Shown piece by piece: positions 19,380-29,884 of a DNA stretch of 64,000 nucleotides (the first letter of the stretch is position 1; each line of letters begins with the position of its first letter). Made by a program: the position numbers and the translations under genes. This stretch comes from Amblyomma americanum (taxonomy: Eukaryota; Arthropoda; Arachnida; Ixodida; Ixodidae), in the NCBI RefSeq assembly GCF_052857255.1, contig NC_135502.1, positions 187,857,806 to 187,921,805 of the forward strand, written 5' to 3'. The notes under the pieces were generated by a model. The model made no database searches, was not told the origin of the DNA, and saw only the letters and a list, made by a program, of their open reading frames with translations.

Positions 19380-22300
19380 GGCTGCGTTCCAATACTCTAG
19401 ACGGGACCTCCTGCATGTTTGTTAAACGAGGTGGCGCTGCAGTCGCTAGCGAGCTCGTGGTAGGCAAAAGGTCGGAGAGTGGCGTCGCGGATAGGTGTTG
19501 AGCGCGGGTTTTCAAGGCTTGTAGGCGCGTTTCCAGTTTCTGCGAATCATAGCAATGGTCGATGCTTCCAACTTAGTAATTTGTCCTAGTACACGAGCTC
19601 GCGTTGTCCACGTGCGGCCTATAAAGAGAAATAGTTTGCCACTGTGTATTGTATATATGGTTAGTAGTAAACATGTAGAAAGCGTTCCTGCCGTTTATTT
19701 ATGCGCTAGGCATTGAATAAAACAAGTTTTGACACTCTGCACTAGCCGGAATGATTTTACTTCGGGACAGTAGTGAGGGGAAGTGCTGGCGTTGTTTCGT
19801 CGGAGCAGACATGCGCTCATCGTCTGCTGACATACGTACGTGTCGCGCTGCGCGAAAAGTGGGGACAGCGTCGTGTCCCCGATCTCCTGTCTCGCTTAGC
19901 GCTGTTTTTAGCCGCATGACCACGCACCAGCCAGGCCGACTTGTCCTCTTGTTAAGCTGATCGATTTGCTGAAAATTTTTTATTTCTAGAATTATTTCCT
20001 TTCCTAGCCCTGAAGTCTAGTTTCGTGACGAAAAATTATAGCAAAATATTGAGTACAAATTTATAAATTACGCTTTTTAGAAGTGTGGTCGTCAAAAATT
20101 GTGAGGTAATTTCTTTGATTTCAGTGCCGCATTTCTTTGACCAAAGCGAAAGCGAAGATGCCATAAACGAGGGAATAAACTTTAAGGTTCGTTTTGTGAC
20201 CTCTCACATTTTCTGCGACTGGATCACTCACCTTCGTAATTCGCATGAAAATCAAATGATTCCATTTGTCGCAAACTATTCCTGAGACGTTGAGGAGCGT
20301 AATAAATCTCTCGATTTTTTTCCCTACACGTGCAGTATTGTGCTATTTTTTGTAAGAAACGTTTTCATGTAACTATGCATGCATAAGTACTGATCATATA
20401 GAAAAAGAACTAATCGCGTCATCATACAGAATAGGGCTTTATGTACATGCTGGCATAAAAAAACCGCACTATCTACTCAATTATTTGAGACCTTGGGGGG
20501 ACTTGACGACGGTGTTAATTATAATTGCCCAGAACTGCACCAGGTATAGCTATGAATAAAAGGAATGACTGAAACTAGTGTAGGAATTTCATATTTGCAC
20601 CAAGTTTAGTTACATATCGCATGCATGAATAACGAAAACACTTTTCATGCCGCGTCCCCTCTCAATCTCGCCACGTGTCTGTTAGTAGCACGCCTGCGGC
20701 TGCTTCTTTGCAAACAAGCTTCACGATCATGTATTACCTCATGAAACATGACACATGCATGATACAATGAAAATAATGGCGTTTAGCACACTTAAGGTAC
20801 GGTATTCTAAGCACACCAACGCGACCGCGCAAGATTGGCACAACTTACCAGACTTCTTTCTACTCGAATGAAATAATTACGTCGTCATATCAAGAAACAG
20901 TTTCAAGTAAATAATAAATGTGATAAAACGCGCCATTAAAACGTGGTGTGCTATTAACAAAAAAAAAACGCATTCCTTGGAGGCGAGTGAACCTGTCGGA
21001 GCCCCGTGCACTCGGGCTCAAGGTGATAAGTACGTGTGCAGCTACATATGTCTTTTTTTCCTTGAGCAATTATCAGCCTACTATCCTGAAGTTCAGGTGA
21101 ATGAACGCAGTAACTTGCATGCTATTAAGTGCATTGAGTGGCAGTGCCTATCGACTCCCAGACTTCGCGCTTTACTACCGTGGCCCAATGCCTGTTAGCC
21201 AGTTTCCGAATGCGGCATTTATGCGCGAGAAACCTATCGAGGCTAATTTAATATTTTTTATGCTACTACGCGGATCCAGCAGTGACGCAGCTGGTCAATA
21301 TATGCTGCTTCTGCAGTGCACAGGCTTGAAGCAGCCGCCGCTAACTGCGGCAGCTGCGGTAGGCACGGGCAAGCGGAACCTGTTTTGCCTACCATGCGAA
21401 AGTCGCTGCTAACATCAGCGCCACCGCATCTTCGTGACGTTGCGGGGTGAAGGAGGTCCAGACGTCTAACAAGACGTCTAGTGTGACGTCTAGGAAGCAG
21501 TCTACATGTCCATGTATTGGAACTTGTCTACTGCTCACGCCCCCTCGCGGCATAATAATGTAACTAAAGCTTATGAACAGTTGTACTACTATTTTTCACA
21601 AACTGAGCAATAACGATAATTAAAAACGTGTTTTCAACAAGTTTACACATTTCTTCTGCAATGACTTTGCGCGTAAACCGGACTGGTGGATGTGCCTATC
21701 GGTCAGTCTACTTGTAGCAGACGGGGCCGCTCTCAGAAGACGACGCTAAAGAGATATGCGATTATTCTTTTATTATTGATGCTAAACTGTACATGCTCCT
21801 CGAACGTGCTCGTCCAGACGGTCCTGTAAACATAAGAAAGAACACGAAAGACTGTAATCAATATGCGCGAAATGCGATACGGTTAATATACACTACAACA
21901 GGAGAACACATACGTGACATTAAACCTGCTGTCTGCCGTACGTGGCGCTCGGAGACAGCGAGAGACCTAAATACAGCAGCGATCTTTAATCCTGCAAAGA
22001 CAAATCAATTCGCAACATGCCGGTGTATTTGCTCTCAGAGTGTAGAGATAAAAAGGAATGCACGCAAAAGAGTTGATGTAACTAATATACAGCAACAGAA
22101 GAACACATTTGTTAACCGTCACACCAGCCGTCTTAACGCCCGTCGAGGAAACCAACGACAGCGACGAGTATTCTCTAAAATCAAGGTGCTAATTAAGATC
22201 CGGCATCGTCAGATGCCGGATCACGTAAACAGACCTACAGCGTCCTGCTGTAGCGCGCTGCTGTAGCAAAGCTCTCAACTGCACGATTTTCTCCTGCGTG

Positions 22301-22623
22301 ATTCACTGCTAGGAATCGCACGTCCACGAATATTAATTAGCCACTAGTTTGCGTACCAAATAACATAATGGAATGACTCACATTTTTTCTTTCCTATACT
22401 CCGTGTACAGTCCGACGCCCGCAAGAGCACTACTCGCTCATCCGCGTACATCAGCTCCGCCATCTTTAGACAGCAAGTTAGCCTGCATCAGGCGCATCGA
22501 TGTGGACTTCGGCGAAGCAGTCTTATGAGACTGCTTCGCCGAGAAATGGAACACGTCCCAAGATGGCGGCTGTCCGGCTAGACGTCTAAGTAGCCGTCTA
22601 CTTGGGACTATTGGAACGCAGCC
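19380..22623. mobile_element. TIR element with GGCTGCGTTCCAATA ends
   Basis: Both ends read GGCTGCGTTCCAATA facing inward, with TTT on both sides (19377-19379 and 22624-22626). Without the 2.06-kb element nested in it, it is about 1.18 kb. Close to each end are palindromic AGACGTCT-type words (19399, 21460-21503, 22580-22600), as expected of sub-terminal transposase-binding sites. Open frames at 20085-20285 and 21793-22266 have no recognisable domain. Likely non-autonomous; superfamily not determined. Confidence 0.75.
19404..21459 (+). mobile_element. 2.06-kb element with GGACCTCC ends, copy 1
   Basis: Starts GGACCTCCTGCATG and ends GAAGGAGGTCC, with AGACG on both sides (19399-19403 and 21460-21464). 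Removing it rejoins the host element as CTCTAGACGTCTAAC, which restores an AGACGTCT word. A second copy in the opposite orientation, 49345-51743, is similar along nearly its whole length and lies in a different host element. This shows it is a mobile unit of its own. Only short, unrecognised frames are inside. Confidence 0.8.
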
Positions 22624-23100
22624 TTTGATTAGAGCGTAAGTCTCCGACTCTGTTCACTGAGCTCGGTTTTTTGCTTCGCCCTCGGCCATCGCGGATCCAG
22701 CAAGAATAAATAACAAAACTCCGAGCGCACAACTACCGCAGCAATTGACTCAGCCAGCACTCCAGACTCCGGCAACACATCGCACGCGCCTGCCGCTGGC
22801 TCATGGGCTGGCTACGGCTGGCTTTGGGCCACGCTACACAAAAAAGCCAAAAAACATGCCTGCTCGTCCATTCCGGTTGACTGGTAGCGAGAGTGACAGT
22901 TTTATTTTTTTCTGGTGCTATTCGGTATTATTATATAAATAAATGAACGACCACAGAATTATACGGGCGTTGAAATATTATAATGCTTGTGTCGCGTTTG
23001 AAATTTATGTTCGGTGCATATTCTCACCAAGTCTCTGGTGTCGAGGGAACACATTAGCTCGGAGTTTGCTGGCGAATGAGTTCCCCAAACTCATTCGATG
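22624..23100. other. unassigned stretch
   Basis: No recognisable gene. It lies between the TTT-flanked element and the iterated AATGTC motifs at 23100. Confidence 0.35.
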
Positions 23101-23101
23101 C

Positions 23102-23215
23102 CTAATGTCGTTTTCATCGAATGTCATTATATTTTCTCGTGTGGCAGCAAACTAATGTCGTTTTGAACGAATGTCATTCGATGGAAATGACATTAAATTT
23201 GCCGTGTGGCAGGGG
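23102..23215. repeat. iterated AATGTCATT / GTGTGGCAG motifs
   Basis: The words CTAATGTCGTTTT and CGAATGTCATT followed by CGTGTGGCAG occur twice in tandem (from about 23102 and 23152). The second unit also has an inverted AATGACATTAAATTTGCCG. The layout resembles the terminal zone of a small mariner-type MITE. Confidence 0.5.
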
Positions 23216-23289
23216 TATAAATCGCGTTTTTTAGAAAAACAACTGGAGCACGGACAGTTCTTTTTTCTTGGGCTAATCATTTCTAATTT

Positions 23290-24056
23290 CTTGCATGCGA
23301 ACGAAGCCGTGTTTCTGCAAACTGCCCGTTGCGATTTATACATCTTCTCGACGAAGAAACTCGGCCCGTGTGCTTCAACTGCGAGCTTTAGCGTGCATCG
23401 CAACCCATTCATACTATCGTGCCGAGAGACTCAAATCGAAAAAGAGAGAAAGAATCCTTAAGCAACGCATTTTTTGTCACGAAATATGAAACTGAGAGCA
23501 AGAAACAACCACGATCCAGGCATCACTGGCAAGGGACAATTCCTAGCACTAGTGGAAATCGCCATTAACAGCGATAACGCTTGCCAAACGACGTGACATC
23601 TATTCGTACAGAGAACGGAGCACATGTGTGTCGGTGCGAAGCCCTTTGATGGTTTCCCCCAGTGTGTATGCCCTGGCGTTCCCAAAGTGGGAGCTCAATA
23701 GATTACCTTTTATTAGGCCCCGCACATTTTCAATGAGGTTCCTGTCGGCTCGCTTTGGAGGCCATGGAACCTGCCGCACCCCTGCGAGCGTCGGAAAAGG
23801 CGCTCACTCTTCGAGATGTGAGTACGGGACTCCTATTGTGTTGAATAAAGTAGAATCCGTCCGGGAGTGATCCATTAAGAACGTATGACAAGAACACGTT
23901 CTCGATGATGCTGACGTAGAACTTCTCGACGAAAGGCCCGTGGATTCTCACCAGAGGCCCGGGCCTGTTCCTAGATATGGCGGCCCACACAGTGACGAAA
24001 CAGCAAGTGCCAGCTGTCGAACACGTTTTGCGCGTGGAAGCTCCTGGTCCCGCCAC
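23290..24056 (-). pseudogene. Tc1-like transposase, C-terminal half
   Basis: The minus strand reads VWAAISRNRPGPLVRIHGPF, then IQHNRSPVLTSRR and, in another frame, LIENVRGLIKGNLLSSHFGN. These correspond to the second and third parts of a Tc1/mariner DDE transposase and to 24770-25832 on the other strand. The expected central aspartate appears as asparagine, while the glutamate of ENV is kept. The N-terminal half with the DNA-binding domain is missing. Coding ends near 23540 and 3' flank shared with the + copy extends to about 23290. Confidence 0.75.
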
Positions 24057-24840
24057 TGATTTCCGTCATTACTCAAGCACTACTATAAAAACAAAACAGC
24101 TGAAATATTACACTGCCAAGTATGACAGTGCTCTTTACGCCTTCGGTCCTCGACGTACTGACGCGCACGTGCTTGCCTAGCTTGACCACAGATAAAGGAG
24201 ATAGCGGGAGCACTGTTTCTGCAGAACGCCTCTATTTTCTGCTTAGTCGTCGATGTTACTCGGTTTATGAATGGCTAGTGGTATCGAGGAAAAGCTGTAT
24301 AACTTCATCCCAAATTCTTCCTGATGCAAAATGCCTCCGAGGGTGCCGATCAATGACAGGAGACTAATTGCGCGCCTGTTTGTGAAAGGAGTTCCCCAGA
24401 GGGAAATAGCTCGTCGGACTGGCCGTTCCAAATCGGCTGTGGCCCGCACCATTCGCGTTTTCCGCAATGAAGGCAGCCTGGCTGATTCCAAGCGCTCCGG
24501 TCGACCGAGAGCCACACGTGAAGGTGCTGACATCCTCATCATAGCTGCATCGGTGGCTGACCGCTTCATGACTGCTCGACAAATCCGCAAGGAACTCGCG
24601 CTAAAGATACCTACAAAGACTGTCAAGCGACGGCTGAAGGAAATTGGCCTCCGATCCTGCATGGCTGCACAGAAGCCCCACCTAACTGCCAAACAGCGCC
24701 AAGAACGGCTCGAGTTCGCCAACTCTCTGAAAGAGTAGACTGTGGACGAGTGGTCAGAGTTTGTATTCTCGGACGAATCCACATTTTCTACCCGCTGGGA
24801 CGAGAAGTGCCGAGTTTGGAGGCCAGTGAATTGCAGGTAT

Positions 24841-25316
24841 GGATATCTTTTTTTTTTGGTGTATATGTAAATCCTTATCATTCTGTATGAAGAATACGAA
24901 GAAGGCTGGGTTTGTGGGAACGGGCGACCTCCGTGGTCCCAAACGACAAATACTGCAAAAGAAGCTCATCATTCTGATAGAACCGCCCTTCCCCAAAGGT
25001 CCCCATAACCTCATCCTTCATCGAGCCGAAGCTGGAAGTCCTGGAAGATTATTGGTCTTTAGAGACAACTGTTGTATCTTAGTGGTGTAATTAGTAATGT
25101 TATGAAATATTTCACACTTGCGACTAAACCTTGGTACACTGAAAGGATAGCACAATAGCCAAACGGGCGAGTTGGTGGTACAGCTTGTCCTGTATTTTTC
25201 TTCCACTCTGTCCGCATCGTTGCGCTGTTTGCCACCAACTGAAAGGATAGTTTTCATTCGCGCTACAGCTGATACATAAGACCCAAATTATGATCTTTTC
25301 CGATTTCCTCTTATAA
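24841..25316. mobile_element. 476-bp insertion in the Tc1 transposase
   Basis: Interrupts the frame between WRPVNCRY and QSVFSSGRC. AGGTAT is found at 24835-24840 and 25317-25322, a possible 6-bp target duplication. It starts with a T-rich run and carries a second, smaller insertion (25151-25237). Origin unknown. Confidence 0.55.
25151..25237 (-). mobile_element. 87-bp hairpin insertion, family H, copy 1
   Basis: ACTGAAAGGATAG flanks it exactly at 25138-25150 and 25238-25250, a 13-bp duplication. On the minus strand it begins TTGGTGG, has an internal TACAGGACA, folds back with CCACCAA, and ends with CCAACTCGCCCGTTTGG plus a short tail. The layout agrees with 50129-50482 and 54550-54698. Confidence 0.7.
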
Positions 25317-26159
25317 AGGTATATCCCATCATACGTGCAGAGCGTGTTCTCGAGCGGTCGCTGCTCCGTGGCTGTCTGGGGCGCCATGTCAAGGAATGGA
25401 TTAGGTCCTTTGGTGAGAGTCGACGGATCACTCGCTTCGAACTCTTACGTCGACATAATCAAGAGTGTCTTCCTTCCATACGTCCATGACGGACCCTTCC
25501 CGGATGTTTTCTGCTTCTTTAAACAAGATATGAGTCCTGTACACACATTTAGAAGAGTGAGTGCTCTTCTAGACGCTCGTGGCGTGCGCCAGCTGCCATG
25601 GCCTCCAAAGGGAGCGGACATGAACCCCATTGAAAATGTCTGGGGCCTAATGAAAGTCAATTTAATGAGGTCTCACATTGGAAATGCCAACGCAGACATG
25701 CTGTGGGAAGCCATAAAAGCAGAATGGGAAAGGCTCCGCGCAGACACAGACGTGATCCGTTCACTGTACGAATCCATGCCGCACCATTTGGCAAGCGTTA
25801 TCGCTGCTGATGGCAATTTCTCCAAGTACTAGGAATTTCCCCTCTGACAGTCATGCCTGGATTGTTGTTGTTCTCAGTTTTGAGTTTCGTGACAATAAAT
25901 ATGTTGCCTAAGGATTCTTTCACTGTTTTTCGCTTTGAGCCGGTCGGCACGATAAATATGATTGAGTTGCGATGCACGCAGACTCTCGAGGTTGATGCAT
26001 ACGTGCCTTCGTCGAGAAGTTTTCATCGCAACGGGTAGTTTGGAGGAAAAAGGCCTCTGTTGCATGTCAGAAGATAGATGAGATTAGAGAAAGGAAACTG
26101 TGCTCCTTGTTTTCTAAAAAATTCGTTATAAATACAGCTGCCTCGCTATCAATGTGTGC

Positions 26160-26450
26160 TGTTCTCTGTCGACTGGCTGTGTCCGGAGCACGACATCCAC
26201 AAGGCTCGAGCAGCGCGAGCAGTGGAAAGCACGCTGAAAAGCGACTACCGGCGCCCAAGCGCGGATTAAGCAGTACTCCACGCAAAGCGAATTGCCAAGG
26301 AAGGCAAGCGGGCGCATATAGGACACCCATGCGCCTAGTCATGGCACAGCGCAGCTTCGACGCACGCACCGCGCCGTTTAGTGTCCCAGAGGCAGCTTCG
26401 GAACGGCGCTCCGGCATCTCGCAAAATTTTGTCCCCGATGGTACGTCCGC
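26160..26450 (-). repeat. interspersed repeat R1, uninterrupted copy
   Basis: Reverse-complement match to 17041-17182 followed directly by 18958-19125. It serves as the empty-site reference for the 1775-bp TIR element. Confidence 0.75.
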
Positions 26451-26574
26451 GTTCGAACGTCCGTCGGATGGACTACACATGTTCCACGGTCTTGCATCGG
26501 ATGGTCCGATGGACGTCCGGTGGTTGACTTCGGGTAAAAAATGGGTGCTCTGACGGACATCCGAAAGTCAGAAG

Positions 26575-27470
26575 CGGGATAACCGTCGGACTTCCGTCGG
26601 ACGTCAATGGCCGCGTGGGATGGCCTGGAAGCCCACAAGCATAGCAGATATTGGCGGTGCACCAAGGGTTCGTAGAGTGTCGTCCGGTGCGAGGAAACGG
26701 CTGGCGGAGGTGGCACAGGCGAGGGTGGAGCGAGCACGGTGTCCAGATGATGGCTTCAGCATAGGTGAGCAGTGTTGCCACAGGAGGAAGCGGGGGGGGG
26801 GCTACTCCTGAACATTGTGGCGGATAGGGGATGGCGCTATATCGGGAGGAGGGCAGACAGGATCTTGAATTTGATGCAGAAGAGAAAGCTGGCGGGCACA
26901 TTTTTCGGAGATGAAGTTTTTGGCGCGTTGCATGAACAGGGATTGCTTAGAAGATGAGGCACCAAGGGCCAAGCTAGCAAGACGCTCGGTAGATGCGCCA
27001 GACTGCCACGTAGAAGCGCGTTGCTTTTGTAACTCATCAAAGCTTTGGCACAGCTGGATGATGGTACTGACGTAGGTGGGGTTCTTCGCCAGGAGCATTT
27101 GGAAAGTGTCATCAACAATTCCTTTAAGGATGTGGTTAACTTTGTCTGTTTCGGACATGGGAGGGCTGATGCACTTAGTTAAATCAACGATGTCTTCAAT
27201 ATAGCTCGTGAAGGTTTCGGCCGGGAGCTGAGCTCAAGCATGGAGACGTTGCTCGGTGTGGAGTTTCCGCATGGCGGGACAGCCGAAAACATCAGCAAAG
27301 CTCGTCTTAAATGAGGACCAGGTGGAAAGGTCGGCTTCATGGTTACGAAACCATAGGTTGGCAACGTCCATGCGGTAAAGGACATTGCTCAATTTATCGG
27401 AATTGTCTCACCGATTGTAACTGCTGACGCGCTCGTAGGAGGCCAGCCAATCGTCGACGTCCTAAAAGCC
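26575..27470 (-). pseudogene. gypsy gag fragment
   Basis: Minus-strand reading gives NVLYRMDVANLWFRN, then LHAQLPAETFTSYIEDIVDL, KVNHILKGIVDDTFQMLL and LIQLCQSFDELQKQR-like sequence, all typical of gypsy Gag. It ends in a zinc knuckle, CYACGLPGH, that is cut off before its last cysteine at about 26610. It needs more than one frame (break near 27170). Its 3' limit falls close to where gypsy A begins (spacer before the protease), on the same strand. The two may be parts of one element separated by about 20 kb of later insertions. Confidence 0.75.
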
Positions 27471-27514
27471 TAGTAGTGTAGTTTACCTGCGAATACTCAA
27501 GTTACAGAAGCGCG

Positions 27515-28230
27515 TACTTCGGTTGCTTGAAAGGTATACAGGACACCCACAAGACTTACCAACAGGTCCACTGTTTGTAAAGTATTCTCTGCTAAGAGCT
27601 GATGAAGTTTATTGTTTCAAGTTATTGCAGTATGTACAAAAACATAAACTTCACATAAGTAGTAGCCCTGTCGAAACACATACGCTCGCCCTTCGGAGGC
27701 AAGAGCGCAGAAAGCCTCGAACGCGCATGAATTATGGCAAACAGCATTTAAATTACCAAATTCCAGTGCTTCTAAACAAATTGCCTGATGATGTTAACCT
27801 AGAGAAACCAATGAAGAAAAAAACGTAAAAGCATTGGTTATTGAGAAAGAAATTCGTTATCAGTGACTTCTCTTAAAATCATGTGTAGCGTCTGTAAACC
27901 AGTACTTTTTTTTTTCTCTGTGTTTAGGATATCGCCTTTCTTTTTTTCCGTTTTTTTTTCTTCTTTTTTATATGCACATATGTTCTCCGCGATGACTGAA
28001 CTTTGCACCTTTGTTAATATTTTATTCTCTTTGTTGTTTATATTTGTGTATAGTCATATGTACTGCATCCTGCAAGACCTAGAAATGTGTAAAGTGGAAC
28101 AACAAATGTGTGTTTTTTGTAATGTTGTCGAAACTCCATGCGGAGGGAGAGCCTCGTCAGGCCAATAGCCTTTAGCTTTCCCTTCGCTTTTTTCCTTGTA
28201 TTGGAAAGAAAACCAATAAACAATCACAAT
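27515..28230 (+). mobile_element. LINE 3' end
   Basis: The frame 27523-27828 reads RRKPRTRMNYGKQHLNYQIP and LLNKLPDDVNLEK, typical of the extreme C-terminus of LINE reverse-transcriptase ORFs. A T-rich 3' untranslated region with poly-T runs (27907-27970) follows, ending in AATAAACAATCACAATCACA. 5'-truncated copy. Confidence 0.7.
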
Positions 28231-29260
28231 CACAAATTTTGTATCCAACTGTAAGGCCTTTCTGAGGTTTGATTTTTATTAAAAAAGAAGTGCGCATTAG
28301 AATGGTGCAAATACGGCAGATGGGAAAGCTCAGGGCCATCACGGTACACATCATTGTTATCTGGTTTCTGTTTCCAGTTTTTGTCTAGTTTCCCATCCCA
28401 GTACAGGCAGAACTGGCAATGAAAATGCTGAAGAGCTTTTAGCAAGAGCAAGTTCAGAACTACTGTGTAACCTCTCAAGTATAGGTGATGCCTTTGAGGG
28501 CTAAGGAAAAGTGTAAAATCTTCCTTAGTGCACTAAAACCCCCACTCGTTGATTTTGGCAATGTTTGTCTGTCTGAAGCCTGCTAGTGGCAGGTGGCCCA
28601 GGCATGTGTACACAGCCGGTAGGCTGTGTTGATGTCACTTGACCTAAGTGTCAGGTGGGCCATCTGCTTTTCTGCTCACAACACCGCTGTTGACACCGGA
28701 CTTTCTGCAGAATCAGAGCCATGACTATATGCATGAATAGAATGGCTGTAATAAACATTGTGTCATGCATCTACTGTGCGTCATCCATGCCATGCAAGCA
28801 CACAGAATGCATTTGCTATATCACTGTGATCACATAGCAATATCATGAATGTCAGAGCATAGCTGTGATGAACAATGCAAAACAATGGTCACACAGTGCT
28901 AGCACACCTAATTTGTATTTAGCCTCACTTTGCACATCGACTGTCCTTTCTTTTTTTTTCCACAGAGTAAGTGCCTATTTTTACTGTATTTTGCAGGTGC
29001 GGAGAGATTTGTACAATTCACAGTATCGTTCGCAGTACTTTGTAAGACACATGCATATCCATTGTTGGCTTTTTGAGGTCATGTATGTGCTTATAATTTG
29101 TTATTCTATCAATGGAGCTGAAATAGAACATATTTTTTGGTCCCTTGTCCCTCACGTTCACGTTTTAAGCGAGTCACTGCACAAGCACTTTTTACTGCAT
29201 ACTGGTTTTTCTTTAGAATGGCCATGCTGTGACATTTTTCATTCAAGTTTGACAACGCAG
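28231..29260. other. probable intron sequence upstream of the ZO exon
   Basis: No repeat recognised. A splice-acceptor-like site precedes 29261. Confidence 0.4.
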
Positions 29261-29884
29261 TATGCTTTTGTCGACAAACTGGCAGAGCTCGGGGGCCCTG
29301 TGGAAGAGCCCGGAGCAGCCAAGGCGGGTGCAGCCGTCCGCCTCAGCGCCATCCGGGAGGTGGTGGAGCAGGGTAAGCACGCTCTGCTCGATGTGAGCCC
29401 CGGTGCCGTGGACCGGCTCAACTATGCACAGTTCTATCCAATTGTGGTGTTCCTGCGTGCCGAGAGCAAGCAGGCAGTCAAGGAGCTCCGGTCGCGGCTG
29501 CCCCTGCGCCAGAGCGCGCGCAAGCTGTATGAGCGGGCCCTGAAGCTGGAGCGGCTTTGGGGCCACCTGTTCACCTCGATTGTGGCGCTGACGGGTGCTG
29601 ACATGTGGTACAAGAAGCTGCGTGAGACGCTGGATAAGCAGCAGCAGCTGAGCATCTGGTGCTCGGAGAACAAGCCCGAGGAGGCCATTGGTGATGACTT
29701 CCTCTTTCCTGTAACGTCGCGACTCAGCTATGCATCATCGCCTGAGAGTGACCTTGAGCTGGCCTCTGAGGGGGCGCGGCGACTGGGCCTGGTGCGGGCC
29801 TCCAGTGACCCCAGTGTGGCCACCCAGGAGGACACGCTGGCTCAGCCGCCTCCACCGTACCTGCCACCCATGCGACCACCACCG
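29261..29884 (+). CDS. pyd: polychaetoid/ZO-type MAGUK, guanylate-kinase-like exon
   Basis: ZO proteins are scaffolds under the membrane at cell junctions, linking transmembrane junction proteins to actin; their GuK domain binds partners and does not act as an enzyme. The exon translates to 208 residues. It contains RLSAIREVVEQGKHALLDV, AVDRLNYAQFYPIVVFL, RKLYERALKLERLWGHLFT and SIWCSENK, matching the C-terminal two thirds of ZO-family GuK domains. After it comes SRLSYASSPESD and a proline-rich tail. The acceptor is placed after GACAACGCAG (29260) and the donor is CCG/GTGAGC at 29884, phase 0. Exons coding for the PDZ and SH3 parts must lie upstream of the window. The frame has no stop and is GC-rich compared with its AT-rich surroundings. 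Confidence 0.9.

Larger units (their letters stand above)
24331..25832 (+). pseudogene. Tc1-like transposase, split by a 476-bp insert
   Basis: The N-terminus has paired helix-turn-helix segments (LFVKGVPQREIARRTGRSKS and TARQIRKELALKIPTKTVKR). A TAG at 24736-24738 follows SLKE, then VFSDESTF (first catalytic D). After an insertion at 24841-25322 the protein resumes with CSVAVWGAMSRNGLGPLV, FKQDMSPVHTFRR (second D) and MNPIENVWGLMK (E). The D-to-E spacing looks like the DD34E of Tc1. The length matches a normal Tc1 transposase of about 340 residues once the insert is removed. The stop and insert make it a pseudogene. It faces away from the minus-strand copy. Confidence 0.88.

Noticed and set aside
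21793..22266. 157-codon frame in the TTT-flanked element
   Set aside because: Basic but without any transposase motif; composition is like its surroundings.
24243..24881. 212-codon minus-strand frame
   Set aside because: Antisense of the Tc1 transposase N-terminus.
28998..29042. Possible 45-nt exon (VRRDLYNSQYRSQYF) with good splice-like sites before the GuK exon
   Set aside because: The peptide does not resemble the segment before the GuK domain in ZO proteins, and nothing else supports it.
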